Part shown: piece after piece, positions 27,212 to 36,312 of the stretch
How the letters are laid out: each line of letters opens with the position of its first letter
How positions within the stretch are numbered: position 1 is the stretch's first letter
Assembly (NCBI GenBank): GCA_964387885.1
Contig: CAYLYZ010000001.1
Location: forward strand, 186,001 to 250,000
Source of the DNA: JABGPL01 sp964387885
GTDB taxonomy: Bacteria; Electryoneota; AABM5-125-24; Hatepunaeales; Hatepunaeaceae
Length of the DNA stretch: 64,000 bases
Direction of reading: 5' to 3'
Position numbers and translations under genes: made by a program
Notes under the pieces: generated by a model
The model's input: the letters and a program-made list of their open reading frames with translations, nothing else
The model's database searches: none
What the model was told of the DNA's origin: nothing

Positions 27212-28936
27212 TTGGTGTCCGTTTTGATAAAATCACAAACGCTGAAAACTACAGTAATAATATTAGTGTTATTAACCATCTCTAATGGATTTTCTGCTAC
27301 TCGCGCTCCTGTATGGTCCAAATCCGATCAGGGTATGGTTGCAACTCCCCATTCAGCTGCAACCGATGCGGCAATAGAGATACTTAATATGGGCGGTAAC
27401 GCCATTGACGCAATTGTAGCAGCATCGTTTGCCCTCACTGTTGTAGAACCATATCACAGCGGAATCGGAGGTGGAGAATTCACATTAATAAGAATGGAAT
27501 CTGATTCGAAAGTGTATGTTTGCGATGCACGCGAATCAGCCCCTGCTGCCTCAACTCCTGATATGTACATTAATCCTGATACTGGCAAAAGGTATAAGGA
27601 TCGATCCTGGCGCGGTGGTCTCGCCGTCGGAGTTCCCGGAAGTGTTAAAGGAAAAATCGAGTTAATCAACAAATTCGGGAACTTATCCCTGAAAAAGATC
27701 CTGGCTCCTGCAATTAGACTGGCAAAAGAAGGATTTCTTGTTGATAAATCTCTCAGCAGCAGATTAAAAAGTAATACGGATCGATTTGCTGAAAATAAAG
27801 ATTTAGCTGAGGTATTTCTGCCTGGTGGTAGAGCTCCGAATCGCGGTGATATCCTCGTCCAGAGAAAACTTTCCAAATGTCTTGCGGAGATAGCTCGTGA
27901 TGAGGGCAGGTCTTTTTATAACGGGAAGATGGCTGATCAGATATCCCTTACATGCCGGAAAGAAGGTGGGATAATAACTCCGGAAGACATGGCTGAATAC
28001 AAGGTTGTCTGGCGTGAGCCAATCCGGTTTTCCTACAGAGATTATACAGTATACTCGATGCCCCCACCCTCTTCAGGTGGTGTCTGCCTGGCACAGATAT
28101 TCAACATCCTCGATGGATTCCCAATGGACTACATGTCACCCGGCAGTGCTGAAACCTACCACCTGATTGCTTCGGCATTTGAAGCAGCATTTGCGGACAG
28201 AGCAAAATGGCTTGGAGATCCGGATTTCAATCCCATTCCTGTGGAAGGATTGACAAGCAGGGCTTATGCCGAAGAATTGCGAAAAGAGATCGATCGATTC
28301 CACCGCGAACCTGTTAAGGATGCAGGTGATCCGTGGATCCATGATTCGGACTCCAACACCAGTCACCTGTCGGCAATTGATAGCCAGGGAAATATGTGCT
28401 CTATGACAACATCAGTAAATTCATCTTTCGGATCACAAGTATACGTTTCGGAATTGGGATTCTTCCTTAACAGCACCATGGATGATTTTTCCACCGCTCC
28501 CAGGGAACCGAACAAATTCGATTTGATAGGAAGTGATGTTAACGCTATCGCTCCGGGTAAGAGACCATTATCAAGTATGTCCCCTACCCTGGTACTAAAA
28601 GGTGATAAACCCTACATGTCAATCGGATCTGTGGGAGGACCGAGAATAATAACTTCTGTAGCCCAGATTCTTATTAATGTCATGGATTTCGGAATGGACA
28701 TACAGGAGGCTATCGATGCACCAAGAATTCATATGCAATGGAAACCGGACAAACTTTACCTTGAAAAAGAAATCACGTCTGAAGTAATTTCTGAAATTAG
28801 AAACCGGGGCTGGACTGTCAATCAATCTGGACATTGGTCATTAAGTCAGGGTGTAATGATCGATATTGAAACCGGAGAATTCTTTGGCGCAAGCGATGCT
28901 CGTGGTGTTGGTTCAGCTGGTCCCCGAAGCGATTAA
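27212..28936 (+). CDS. ggt: Gamma-glutamyltransferase / glutathione hydrolase
   Basis: 574 residues with an N-terminal signal peptide (LKTTVIILVLLTISNGFSA). Periplasmic Ntn hydrolase that self-cleaves before a Thr and cleaves gamma-glutamyl bonds. Visible: GMVATPHSAATDAAIEIL, YHSGIGGGEF, the processing site NTSHLSAID (T383) and PLSSMSPTLVLKGDKP, SVGGPRI in the small subunit. TTG at 27212 and GTG at 27215 are both possible starts. Follows the LolC/E gene by 7 bases. Confidence 0.93.
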   Translation: MVSVLIKSQTLKTTVIILVLLTISNGFSATRAPVWSKSDQGMVATPHSAATDAAIEILNMGGNAIDAIVAASFALTVVEPYHSGIGGGEFTLIRMESDSKVYVCDARESAPAASTPDMYINPDTGKRYKDRSWRGGLAVGVPGSVKGKIELINKFGNLSLKKILAPAIRLAKEGFLVDKSLSSRLKSNTDRFAENKDLAEVFLPGGRAPNRGDILVQRKLSKCLAEIARDEGRSFYNGKMADQISLTCRKEGGIITPEDMAEYKVVWREPIRFSYRDYTVYSMPPPSSGGVCLAQIFNILDGFPMDYMSPGSAETYHLIASAFEAAFADRAKWLGDPDFNPIPVEGLTSRAYAEELRKEIDRFHREPVKDAGDPWIHDSDSNTSHLSAIDSQGNMCSMTTSVNSSFGSQVYVSELGFFLNSTMDDFSTAPREPNKFDLIGSDVNAIAPGKRPLSSMSPTLVLKGDKPYMSIGSVGGPRIITSVAQILINVMDFGMDIQEAIDAPRIHMQWKPDKLYLEKEITSEVISEIRNRGWTVNQSGHWSLSQGVMIDIETGEFFGASDARGVGSAGPRSD

Positions 28937-28968
28937 TGGTGTTGGTTCCGACAAATTTTGAAAACTTG

Positions 28969-29030
28969 GGGAGTGCGGATATATTTATCCGCATAGAGGT
29001 TATTTGACGGATAAATATATCCGTCCTCCC
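28969..29030. repeat. Intergenic palindrome with GGGAG ends
   Basis: Left arm GGGAGTGCGGATATATTTAT... (28969-28991) and right arm 29008-29030 match in 21 of 23 positions as inverted repeats, with a 16-base loop; each arm is itself palindromic (CGGATA...TATCCG). Sits between ggt and cutA. The ends agree with those of the elements at 2111, 54385 and 58056. Confidence 0.8.
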
Positions 29031-29059
29031 TGAAACAGATAAACTTGATGCAATAGGAT

Positions 29060-29383
29060 ATGAAGCAGACAGAAGTAATCATTATCTTGATAACTGTCCC
29101 GGACAAACAAACAGCTAATCACCTGGCCTCAATATTAATTGAGAACAGGCTTGCGGCTTGTGTGAATGTTATTCCGGGCATAACCTCACACTTCCGTTGG
29201 GAAGGTAAAGTCTGTTCAGATTCGGAATTAATGCTAATCATAAAAACCCGACAAAGCATATTTAAGATTGTAGAAAAATTAATCCTTGATGAACATCCCT
29301 ACGATGTACCGGAAATTATTGCTTTGAATCTCACAGATGGGTTTCCCGGTTATCTCAACTGGGTTATTAACGAAACATCTTAA
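29060..29383 (+). CDS. cutA: CutA1 divalent-cation-tolerance family protein
   Basis: 107 residues, the compact ferredoxin-like trimeric CutA1 fold. Motifs TVPDKQTANHLASILIENRLAACVN... (residues 12-37) and HPYDVPEIIALNL are characteristic. Implicated in copper tolerance, but the molecular role is unsettled. AGGA precedes the ATG. It starts a plus run with trxB, a PD40 lipoprotein and an MBL-fold protein. Confidence 0.92.
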   Translation: MKQTEVIIILITVPDKQTANHLASILIENRLAACVNVIPGITSHFRWEGKVCSDSELMLIIKTRQSIFKIVEKLILDEHPYDVPEIIALNLTDGFPGYLNWVINETS

Positions 29384-29428
29384 CCGGCTGAGTAGTAAAA
29401 CAAAGAAAACTTTAACAGAGGATTCAAA

Positions 29429-30373
29429 ATGGCAGATACAGTGGAACACCATCGGATTATAATCATCGGTTCTGGTCCAGCCGGACTTACCGCTGCAATA
29501 TACAATGCAAGAGCAGATCTCCCACCACTTGTGATTGAGGGAATACAACCTGGTGGTCAGTTGACCATAACCACAGAAGTTGAAAATTATCCGGGATTTC
29601 CTGAAGGAATAATGGGACCGCAATTAATGGACCAAATGCGTGCCCAGGCCGAGAGATTCGGCACTAAATTTCTGACTGATGCCGTAACATCAGTCGATCT
29701 GAACATTCGCCCGTTTTCAATCAACGTTGGGAAAAAACTGTTCACATCAGATATTGTAATTATCTCAACCGGAGCATCGGCGAGATTACTTGGGCTTGAA
29801 TCGGAATCAAAGTTAATGGGTCATGGGGTTTCAGCCTGTGCAACATGCGATGGCTGGTTTTTCAGAGAGAAGGAGATTATCGTTATTGGCGGTGGTGACA
29901 CAGCCTGTGAAGAAGCAAATTTCCTTACCAAGTTTGCCAGCAAGGTAACAATTATTCACAGACGAGATGAATTGCGCGCTTCTAAGATAATGCAGAAACA
30001 AGTCTTTGACAATCCGAAAATCGAGATGAAGTGGTTCAGCACCGTATCAGATTTTATCGAATCTCCTCAGGGAATGCTGGAAGCGGTTTTACTAAAAGAT
30101 CCTCGAACGGGTGATGTAGAGAGATTTGCTTGTGATGGAGCCTTTATTGGAATAGGACACACTCCGAATACATCGCTATTCGAGGGCCAACTTGAAATGG
30201 ATGAGAACAATTACATAATTACAGCACCTGACAGCACAAAAACAAGCGTACCAGGTGTATTTGCATGCGGTGACGTTCAGGATCACACATACCGTCAAGC
30301 AATTACCGCAGCAGGATCCGGCTGCATGGCAGCAATTGAAGCGGAACGCCTGTTAATATCCGAAGAGGATTGA
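29429..30373 (+). CDS. trxB: Thioredoxin-disulfide reductase
   Basis: NADPH-dependent FAD enzyme that keeps thioredoxin reduced. 314 residues. FAD site IIIGSGPAGLTAAIYNARA, redox-active CATC (C137, C140), NADPH site VIGGGDTACEEANFL with HRRDELRA, and the C-terminal ACGDVQD...QAITAAGSGCMAA. Canonical length. Ends 2 bases before the next gene's ATG. Confidence 0.95.
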   Translation: MADTVEHHRIIIIGSGPAGLTAAIYNARADLPPLVIEGIQPGGQLTITTEVENYPGFPEGIMGPQLMDQMRAQAERFGTKFLTDAVTSVDLNIRPFSINVGKKLFTSDIVIISTGASARLLGLESESKLMGHGVSACATCDGWFFREKEIIVIGGGDTACEEANFLTKFASKVTIIHRRDELRASKIMQKQVFDNPKIEMKWFSTVSDFIESPQGMLEAVLLKDPRTGDVERFACDGAFIGIGHTPNTSLFEGQLEMDENNYIITAPDSTKTSVPGVFACGDVQDHTYRQAITAAGSGCMAAIEAERLLISEED

Positions 30374-30375
30374 AA

Positions 30376-32004
30376 ATGAAGAAACCAGCAGCAGTTAAGA
30401 CCGTAGTATTTCTTTTTGTCCTGATACTTACCGCATTACAATTTATTGGTTGTTCAAAGGCGCGTAGTGATTACAAATCGGGAATTTACTGGATGGAGAA
30501 AGAGAACAACTGGCAAATGGCGGTTCGATCCTTCAGACGAGCTCTCGAGAAAGATCCAACCAGTTGGAAGATTAATCATAAGATGATTCAGGCAATGTCC
30601 ATGGGTGAAGATCCGAAAGTTTTTGAATCACAATTGAAGAAAACATTAGCACTCTTTCCTGACAGTGCAAGAGCCACATCTATCGCTAAACCCGGTTCAG
30701 AATTATTGGGCGAAGCGCGCTATAACAAAGTCGCCGGTGGAGTTGAATTGATGCATCTGGGAACCCAGATATCAAGGGACAGAGACAACGAAGTTCTCCT
30801 TGCGAAGAGCATTATGGCTGCTTGCCGGGTAACTGACACACTTGCTGCAATTGATTACTTTAAACGGTTCATCAGTTTGGCCGATGGTAAAAGTATTTCG
30901 GACAGTATTCTTCAGGAGTTGAGGTTCTTTATAGGACATTCCCGATTAGATTGGATAACTCTTGAAGCACAGGTTTCCAATCATCCTGATGATCTTGACG
31001 CCCGACTTGCACAACTTGATGCCGGAATACTTGCAGGGGACTCAACGGGTGCTGTCGGCAGACTTATCAAGCTGAGTCAGATCATTCCCAATGCGGTTGA
31101 CAATCAGGAATTAGCTAATAGATATGGACTTTTGGTTGATTATGATCCGTTCCAGACAAAGGAATTAGCTCGAGGGTGGGAAGGTTCGCTATCTCCTGAT
31201 GGAAAGAGTATTATTTATGTCAAAGACATGGGTGAAGAGGATTGGTCTGACCTTTATATCTATCAAATGCCTGTTTCCGGGGGTAGCGGAAAACCTGTTC
31301 TTAAAGCAGCTCAGCAGAATCTGGACATCCTCGCCTGGCCTCGCTATTCACCTGATGGCAAATGGATATATTTCTACGGATCCAAAGATAAATCCTGGAA
31401 ACCCGGGAAAGTTGGCAGATTCCACCTGTTCCGGGTTAAACCAAGATACAACTCCACTCCTCAAAGACTCACCGACGCCGATCTGATTATTACAGATCCG
31501 TATTTCGAGAAAGGAGGCAGCGTATTGCTTGTTCGCCGTGATGTCGGCAGTGTTCGCTCATCCGTGGAGATTATCAGGGTACATCCGGAGAAACGGCAGA
31601 TTGATGCTGTAAGCAGGATTGGAGAACCGGTGAGTAGTGCGACCTTTAACCATACAGGCGATTCTCTGATATTCGTAACTGATAGAGGAATATTCAGACG
31701 ATCGATAGATGGTGGTATAATCTCAGTTGATCTCCCCTGGACAAATGTTTCATTCCCACAAATTTCACCTGATGGTAAACTTCTGAAACTCTGTAATTCA
31801 TCAGACCAACTCATTATTGTTTCCAGGGAAAATCCTGTACCGGTATTCCTGGGATCGGTTTCCTCGCCCTGGATTACCTTTGGGAAAGATAACCAGATCT
31901 ATACCAGCAGGTTCAGTAGAAAATGGAAAAGACTCGTGCGTTTAAAATACGACGCCCCATTAATTAATACTAAAGATTTCAAATCCAAGATAAAGGCAAA
32001 TTAG
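30376..32004 (+). CDS. Lipoprotein with TPR-like N-terminus and PD40 (TolB-like) beta-propeller
   Basis: 542 residues from ATG 30376 (AGAGGA 6 bases upstream; the frame can be extended to a TTG at 30370, less likely). Signal peptide with near-lipobox FIGC, a helical repeat region (about 30-235, AVRSFRRALEKDP), then WD40/PD40 blades such as RYSPDGKWIYFYGS, FNHTGDSLIFVT and ISPDGKLLKL. Probably periplasmic; function unknown. TolB-like propellers bind proteins at the envelope, but no Tol-Pal genes are present here. Confidence 0.75.
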   Translation: MKKPAAVKTVVFLFVLILTALQFIGCSKARSDYKSGIYWMEKENNWQMAVRSFRRALEKDPTSWKINHKMIQAMSMGEDPKVFESQLKKTLALFPDSARATSIAKPGSELLGEARYNKVAGGVELMHLGTQISRDRDNEVLLAKSIMAACRVTDTLAAIDYFKRFISLADGKSISDSILQELRFFIGHSRLDWITLEAQVSNHPDDLDARLAQLDAGILAGDSTGAVGRLIKLSQIIPNAVDNQELANRYGLLVDYDPFQTKELARGWEGSLSPDGKSIIYVKDMGEEDWSDLYIYQMPVSGGSGKPVLKAAQQNLDILAWPRYSPDGKWIYFYGSKDKSWKPGKVGRFHLFRVKPRYNSTPQRLTDADLIITDPYFEKGGSVLLVRRDVGSVRSSVEIIRVHPEKRQIDAVSRIGEPVSSATFNHTGDSLIFVTDRGIFRRSIDGGIISVDLPWTNVSFPQISPDGKLLKLCNSSDQLIIVSRENPVPVFLGSVSSPWITFGKDNQIYTSRFSRKWKRLVRLKYDAPLINTKDFKSKIKAN

Positions 32005-32005
32005 C

Positions 32006-32845
32006 ATGCAGATAGGTAAGTTTAAGTTAACAGCACTCGAATTCGGAAGATTCAAGCTGGATGGTGGAGCAATGTTCGGTGTTATCCCCAGAGTACTTTG
32101 GGAAAGACAACATCCTGCTGATGAAAAAAACCGGATAGATATGGCTCTGCGATGCTTATTAATTGAAATAGATGACCGTAAGATTCTGGTTGACACGGGA
32201 TTTGGACAGGACCGAACGGAGAAGTTTCGCAAAATATTCCAATTTGATGGTGATAATAATTATTTGGAAAAATCCCTGTCTGAGGTAGGATTAACAACTG
32301 CCGATATAACAGATGTTATTTTAACACACCTGCATTTCGACCATGATGGTGGAGCTACGATTAATAAGGATAGTAATCCTATCCCAGCCTTCCCGAATGC
32401 CAGGTACTATATTCAACAAAAACAACTCGATCATGCTCGCGCTCGATTTGAGCGAGATAAAGCAAGTTATTTACCGGAAGATTTCGAACCTCTATTCGAA
32501 GCGAATGTCGTAGAGATTGTTGATGGTGAGTGGAAGCTTCTCCCGGGAATTGACTTTTTGATCTGCAATGGTCATACACCTGCCATGCAACTGGCTCGAG
32601 TGCGGGATCATGGACTTACGCTGGTTTACGGAGCTGATCTGATCCCATTGGCTTCGCAATTTCCCTTGCCCTGGATTATGTCATATGACCTTTATCCGGT
32701 GCAAACACTTGAGGAAAAACGAAGGATATTGACCGAAGCTGCAGAAGAAGATTGGATGTTCTTTTTCGAACACGATCCAGAGATTGTGATTGGGAAAGTT
32801 AGAAAAACACCTAAGGGATTTGCATTAGCCGAATTGGAGCAGTAA
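32006..32845 (+). CDS. Metallo-beta-lactamase-fold hydrolase
   Basis: 279 residues. The MBL metal site is clear: THLHFDHDGG (HxHxDH) after ILVDTGFGQD, then GHTPAMQ and ADLIP. No signal peptide. The family covers glyoxalases, lactonases and phosphodiesterases; AHL-lactonase-like sequences look similar, so substrate is not predictable. ATG at 32006 is one base after the preceding stop. Last gene before a strong terminator. Confidence 0.85.
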   Translation: MQIGKFKLTALEFGRFKLDGGAMFGVIPRVLWERQHPADEKNRIDMALRCLLIEIDDRKILVDTGFGQDRTEKFRKIFQFDGDNNYLEKSLSEVGLTTADITDVILTHLHFDHDGGATINKDSNPIPAFPNARYYIQQKQLDHARARFERDKASYLPEDFEPLFEANVVEIVDGEWKLLPGIDFLICNGHTPAMQLARVRDHGLTLVYGADLIPLASQFPLPWIMSYDLYPVQTLEEKRRILTEAAEEDWMFFFEHDPEIVIGKVRKTPKGFALAELEQ

Positions 32846-32873
32846 AGCCTGTCCTGCAAATCTCAACTAATAA

Positions 32874-32906
32874 TAAAAAAACCCGTCCATCCGGACGGTT
32901 TTTTTA
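32874..32906. terminator. Bidirectional intrinsic terminator
   Basis: CCGTCC (32883-32888) and GGACGG (32893-32898) form the stem with an ATCC loop, flanked by an A run on the left and a T run on the right. It lies between convergent genes (MBL-fold gene on plus, outer-membrane protein on minus) and can serve both. Confidence 0.9.
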
Positions 32907-32929
32907 TCTATTCTTAAGTTAGGATGATC

Positions 32930-34072
32930 TTAGCGGCTTTGCCTCTGACGAAGTTGTATTTTGAGTCGTTCAAGTTCACGTTCGGCAACGATTCGCTCCT
33001 GACGAATCTTTTCGAGATCAACATCAACCGAATTAACCTGTTTACCTTCGTCTTCGATTGCCCATTTGAACATATCATAACGTTTATCAACAAGTCCCTG
33101 GCTCTTCGTATAGACCGGTTTATCCAACTGTGAAGGCAATCCTAAACCAACGATTGAATGCATCGGAGGAGCAAAGTTGAAACGGGCTGTAAATCTCCAG
33201 GTCGGGTAATTGTAATATTCAGACATGTCAAGGCCATCCGGGGGAATTGTCGTATCCTCATCTCCATTTACGAGAATATCAACACCAAACGTATACCGGA
33301 TTCGTAAATAGGTTTGTGTACGAATCATTGGAGTAACATATATATAGTCTTCCCTGCCTAACACATGCCAGCCTGGTGAGTCTATATAATTCTGACCATG
33401 AACCTCAAGACCAAGATCAAATGGGATTTTATTAAAAGGAACTAATCCACTGACTAGCCAGGATACAGAGCTTGTCGATATATCATCTCCACGGGAATCA
33501 TCATTATGATAGCGGAATCCAACATTTCCGTGGAAAGACAATCCTTCATCCGGGAACAATGGTTTATCATAATATGATACCATTGCGTTAAGCTCATATT
33601 CCAAATTATCACTTGAATATGGCTCGAATTGAATATCATTATATTTAGCAATCCGATAAGTTAATACCGGCATGAATCCCAGAAACGTATTTCTCGCAAT
33701 TCGGACATTACCATACTTCATGCGGAAGTTGATATCACCTGGAATCATAAATCCATCATCGCCCTCATCAGTGCCAATCGTCTCGTTGTAATCCTGATAG
33801 ATAACCTGACTGAAGGAGAATTCCGCATTTTTAGAATAGCCGTAGGTTCCAGATATTGCTACGGTGCGATTATATAAAACAGAATCGGTGGTGTTTCTGT
33901 ATCCCCCCACGTAACCACGAAAATAAACCCCAACCTCTGTTGTTTCTCGAGGTATGACAAGCGCAGAGTTCGTGTTCAGATAGCCAAAACCACCAGAGAA
34001 CTGTGCTCCGATTGAGGGCACTACCATTAACATCAGCAATGCGATTATTAAAACATATGAATATCGATTCAT
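32930..34072 (-). CDS. Predicted outer-membrane beta-barrel protein with C-terminal coiled coil
   Basis: 380 residues with a signal peptide ending at GAQFSGG. Alternating aromatic and polar strands run through residues 25-325 (for example VGVYFRGYVGGYRNT, YIYVTPMIRTQTYLRIRYTF), the pattern of a transmembrane barrel. The last 40 residues form a charged helix (DLEKIRQERIVAERELERL), probably periplasmic. No specific family recognised. Separated from the MBL gene by the terminator, and adjacent to another barrel-like gene with the same direction. Confidence 0.7.
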   Translation of the reverse strand: MNRYSYVLIIALLMLMVVPSIGAQFSGGFGYLNTNSALVIPRETTEVGVYFRGYVGGYRNTTDSVLYNRTVAISGTYGYSKNAEFSFSQVIYQDYNETIGTDEGDDGFMIPGDINFRMKYGNVRIARNTFLGFMPVLTYRIAKYNDIQFEPYSSDNLEYELNAMVSYYDKPLFPDEGLSFHGNVGFRYHNDDSRGDDISTSSVSWLVSGLVPFNKIPFDLGLEVHGQNYIDSPGWHVLGREDYIYVTPMIRTQTYLRIRYTFGVDILVNGDEDTTIPPDGLDMSEYYNYPTWRFTARFNFAPPMHSIVGLGLPSQLDKPVYTKSQGLVDKRYDMFKWAIEDEGKQVNSVDVDLEKIRQERIVAERELERLKIQLRQRQSR

Positions 34073-34126
34073 TTTAATCCTCTAAATCTTGAAAACAGGG
34101 AATTAATTCTTCGGGTTGACTTTGTG

Positions 34127-34912
34127 TCAGCCACCAATTCTTAACCCGGCTCGAATCTGAAGGTAATCAGTGCGGCCATCAGCATCAGACTTTTTATCTT
34201 CGTCCCATACTCTTGCGGGTTGTCCCCAATAAATAACTGCTCCGTTGTCTTTTCCGATATCAACGTAATTATAAGCAGCAGACAGGTCTAAGAACAGATA
34301 TTTTTGAAGTTGATAAGAAACGCCAATAGCGAGTTGAAATCCGACATCTGATCCATCAGCCTTATCTGACCATTCATCAGTGTGAACTTGTTGAGTCATA
34401 TTTGGTGCGTTAATTTCTCTGACAAGATCTTGAGCTCGAGCAGAATTCCATAGTTGTACGACCATTGCAAAAGAACCATACCCTCTCAACTGTCTGGTAT
34501 TCAAAATACTTATAAGACGTTCAGAATACAATCCGAAACCGATGGGAACCTGTCTGTAGGAACCGGATTGACTGCTGTAAGTGATTTCAGCATAAGGTTG
34601 AAATTCTTCAGGCAAATTCTGAAGGGTTGAGGTGCTGAGAATTTCATCTTGTGAAAGATCTGTAAAATACGATTTCCTGATTCCTGTGAAGAGTAAAATT
34701 CCGTTACCGGGAGAAATCTGGTAGCGTAAACTGATCTCGTTCCCGATTGCCGGCTTCCATCTTTCACCCCACCACCCAACAGGTAATCCAATACCACTGG
34801 TGATGCCAACATTTACCTTCGCAGGTGCTGCTGCAGATTGTTGATTACTCAGAAGAATCAGCAGAAAAACGACGATTGTAAGAAGTGTGTATCTTTGAAG
34901 CTTTATTAGCAT
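34127..34912 (-). CDS. Predicted outer-membrane beta-barrel protein
   Basis: 261 residues with a signal peptide (YTLLTIVVFLLILLSNQQSAAA). The rest is strand-rich, with RYQISPGNGILLFTG, SFAMVVQLWNSA, YLFLDLSAAYNYVDIG and the C-terminal strand YLQIRAGLRIGG, like an eight-stranded OmpW/OMP_b-brl barrel. Ligand or role not recognisable. A consensus promoter lies 45 bases upstream of its ATG, so it likely begins its own transcript and may carry the neighbour at 32930 (55 bases downstream). Confidence 0.65.
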   Translation of the reverse strand: MLIKLQRYTLLTIVVFLLILLSNQQSAAAPAKVNVGITSGIGLPVGWWGERWKPAIGNEISLRYQISPGNGILLFTGIRKSYFTDLSQDEILSTSTLQNLPEEFQPYAEITYSSQSGSYRQVPIGFGLYSERLISILNTRQLRGYGSFAMVVQLWNSARAQDLVREINAPNMTQQVHTDEWSDKADGSDVGFQLAIGVSYQLQKYLFLDLSAAYNYVDIGKDNGAVIYWGQPARVWDEDKKSDADGRTDYLQIRAGLRIGG

Positions 34913-34956
34913 TTACTTTGTAACCTTATGGCTTTGCACTTTTAGCTGATTACATG

Positions 34957-34985
34957 AATATAAATCTGCAAGTCAACATTGTCAA
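34957..34985 (-). promoter_or_regulatory. Strong sigma-70-type promoter for the barrel gene at 34127
   Basis: Minus strand: consensus TTGACA (34985-34980), 17-base spacer, TATATT (34962-34957), 45 bases before the ATG at 34912. Confidence 0.6.
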
Positions 34986-35020
34986 GCGAAAGACCAGTAC
35001 TTTATCACTTTTGACAATGT
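34976..35020. promoter_or_regulatory. Inverted repeat overlapping the -35 box (possible operator)
   Basis: ACATTGTCAA (34976-34985) and TTGACAATGT (35011-35020) are perfect 10-bp inverted copies 25 bases apart. One arm contains the -35 box of the minus-strand promoter, so a bound repressor or activator would act directly there. The other arm also presents TTGACA, toward the aminotransferase gene, but no good -10 follows. Confidence 0.5.
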
Positions 35021-35203
35021 GAACAGTCATTAATCCCTGTCCGAAGCCAAAATAGCGCTTAAATTTATTGAATAACTCACACTTGAATATACACATCTAA
35101 TTGCGGAGTAACCACATTTCGAATATATTATTTGAACATATCTAATATCATTTAGCAATGATCAGGTTTCGATTAGTGTTTTTTTTGTCCGGGGTAATCC
35201 AGA

Positions 35204-36292
35204 ATGAATTTCGAAAAAGTTAGAATTCTCGATTGGCTTAAAACAGCAGCAGAAGTCCCTCTCGATTTGACAGCCAGCGGTATGTCTTCACTTGAAAATC
35301 TGTCAGAATTAGGCTTGAAAGTCGATGATTTACCAATCAGCGGAGATAACTTCTACGGATATAAACCGCTTCGTGAATATTTAGCTCGTGCTTATAAAAC
35401 TGTCCCGGAGCGTATAACAATTGGTGCCGGAGCAAGTATCTGCAACTTTGCGGCTATGAGCGTTCTTTATCAGAGAACTGGCTGGGTTACGATTGAAAGC
35501 CCAGCTTATGAACCCTTTATCACACTGACAAAAGCAGTTACTCAAACCTCTCCTGAAAGGATCTTTAGAAATCCGGAAAACAATTACCGCATTAATCCCG
35601 ATGATCTACTTTTCCGGGATGGCAGACCGCGGATAATGTTAATGGCAAACCCTCATAATCCAACCGGGCTATACGAGAGCCCTGGAACAATTGGAAAAAT
35701 AGCAAAACAAATTGAGTCTGATAATGGTTGGATGATTATTGATGAAGTATTTATGCCATTTCTCGAGAATGGCGATCAGATATCCTGTTCACAACTCAAC
35801 AAGCGGATTGTGTCAACCTGCAGTCTAACAAAAGCCTGGGGACTATGGTCTCTCAGAATTGGCTGGATAATTGGTCAGGAGGATGTCATATATGATATAG
35901 AAAGGACATTTGATAATCTTCTTGTGGTTCAACCATTTATAACTGAATTCATCGCCTATCATGTCTTGCACGAGACGGACATTGGGAAGAATCTTCTTCA
36001 GGCTGCAAGAGATATTAGCAGGAAACACCTCGAAATAGTGACCGGTTATCTCGACCAATTACCTGAAGTAACATACATTACTCCCGACTGCGGGATTTCA
36101 ATTTTAGTGAGATTTAAAGATAGTAGAAACACTGATGAGTTTTGTGAAAATCTTGAGTCGGAATATGGAGTTCGCGTTATAAATGGGAGTTATTTTGAAA
36201 TACAGGACGGTTTCAGGATGTCTTTCGGAGTAGATGAAGAAACCCTGAGAAAGGGAATGGAGGCAATTTCACAGGCGATAAGAAACTCATAG
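35204..36292 (+). CDS. Class I/II PLP-dependent aminotransferase
   Basis: 362 residues, fold type I. Seen: MANPHNPTGL (N152), IIDEVF with D180, the Schiff-base lysine in SLTKAWGLWSLRIGW (K210), and the phosphate-binding RIGW Arg. Substrate could be an amino acid such as aromatic, histidinol-phosphate-like or L-threonine-phosphate-like; the sequence alone does not decide. Start ATG at 35204 follows a GGGGTAA site. It converges with the cobA-hemD gene, with only 20 bases between the stops and no visible terminator. Confidence 0.85.
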   Translation: MNFEKVRILDWLKTAAEVPLDLTASGMSSLENLSELGLKVDDLPISGDNFYGYKPLREYLARAYKTVPERITIGAGASICNFAAMSVLYQRTGWVTIESPAYEPFITLTKAVTQTSPERIFRNPENNYRINPDDLLFRDGRPRIMLMANPHNPTGLYESPGTIGKIAKQIESDNGWMIIDEVFMPFLENGDQISCSQLNKRIVSTCSLTKAWGLWSLRIGWIIGQEDVIYDIERTFDNLLVVQPFITEFIAYHVLHETDIGKNLLQAARDISRKHLEIVTGYLDQLPEVTYITPDCGISILVRFKDSRNTDEFCENLESEYGVRVINGSYFEIQDGFRMSFGVDEETLRKGMEAISQAIRNS

Positions 36293-36312
36293 TTTCAGAT
36301 ATACTTCCCGGT

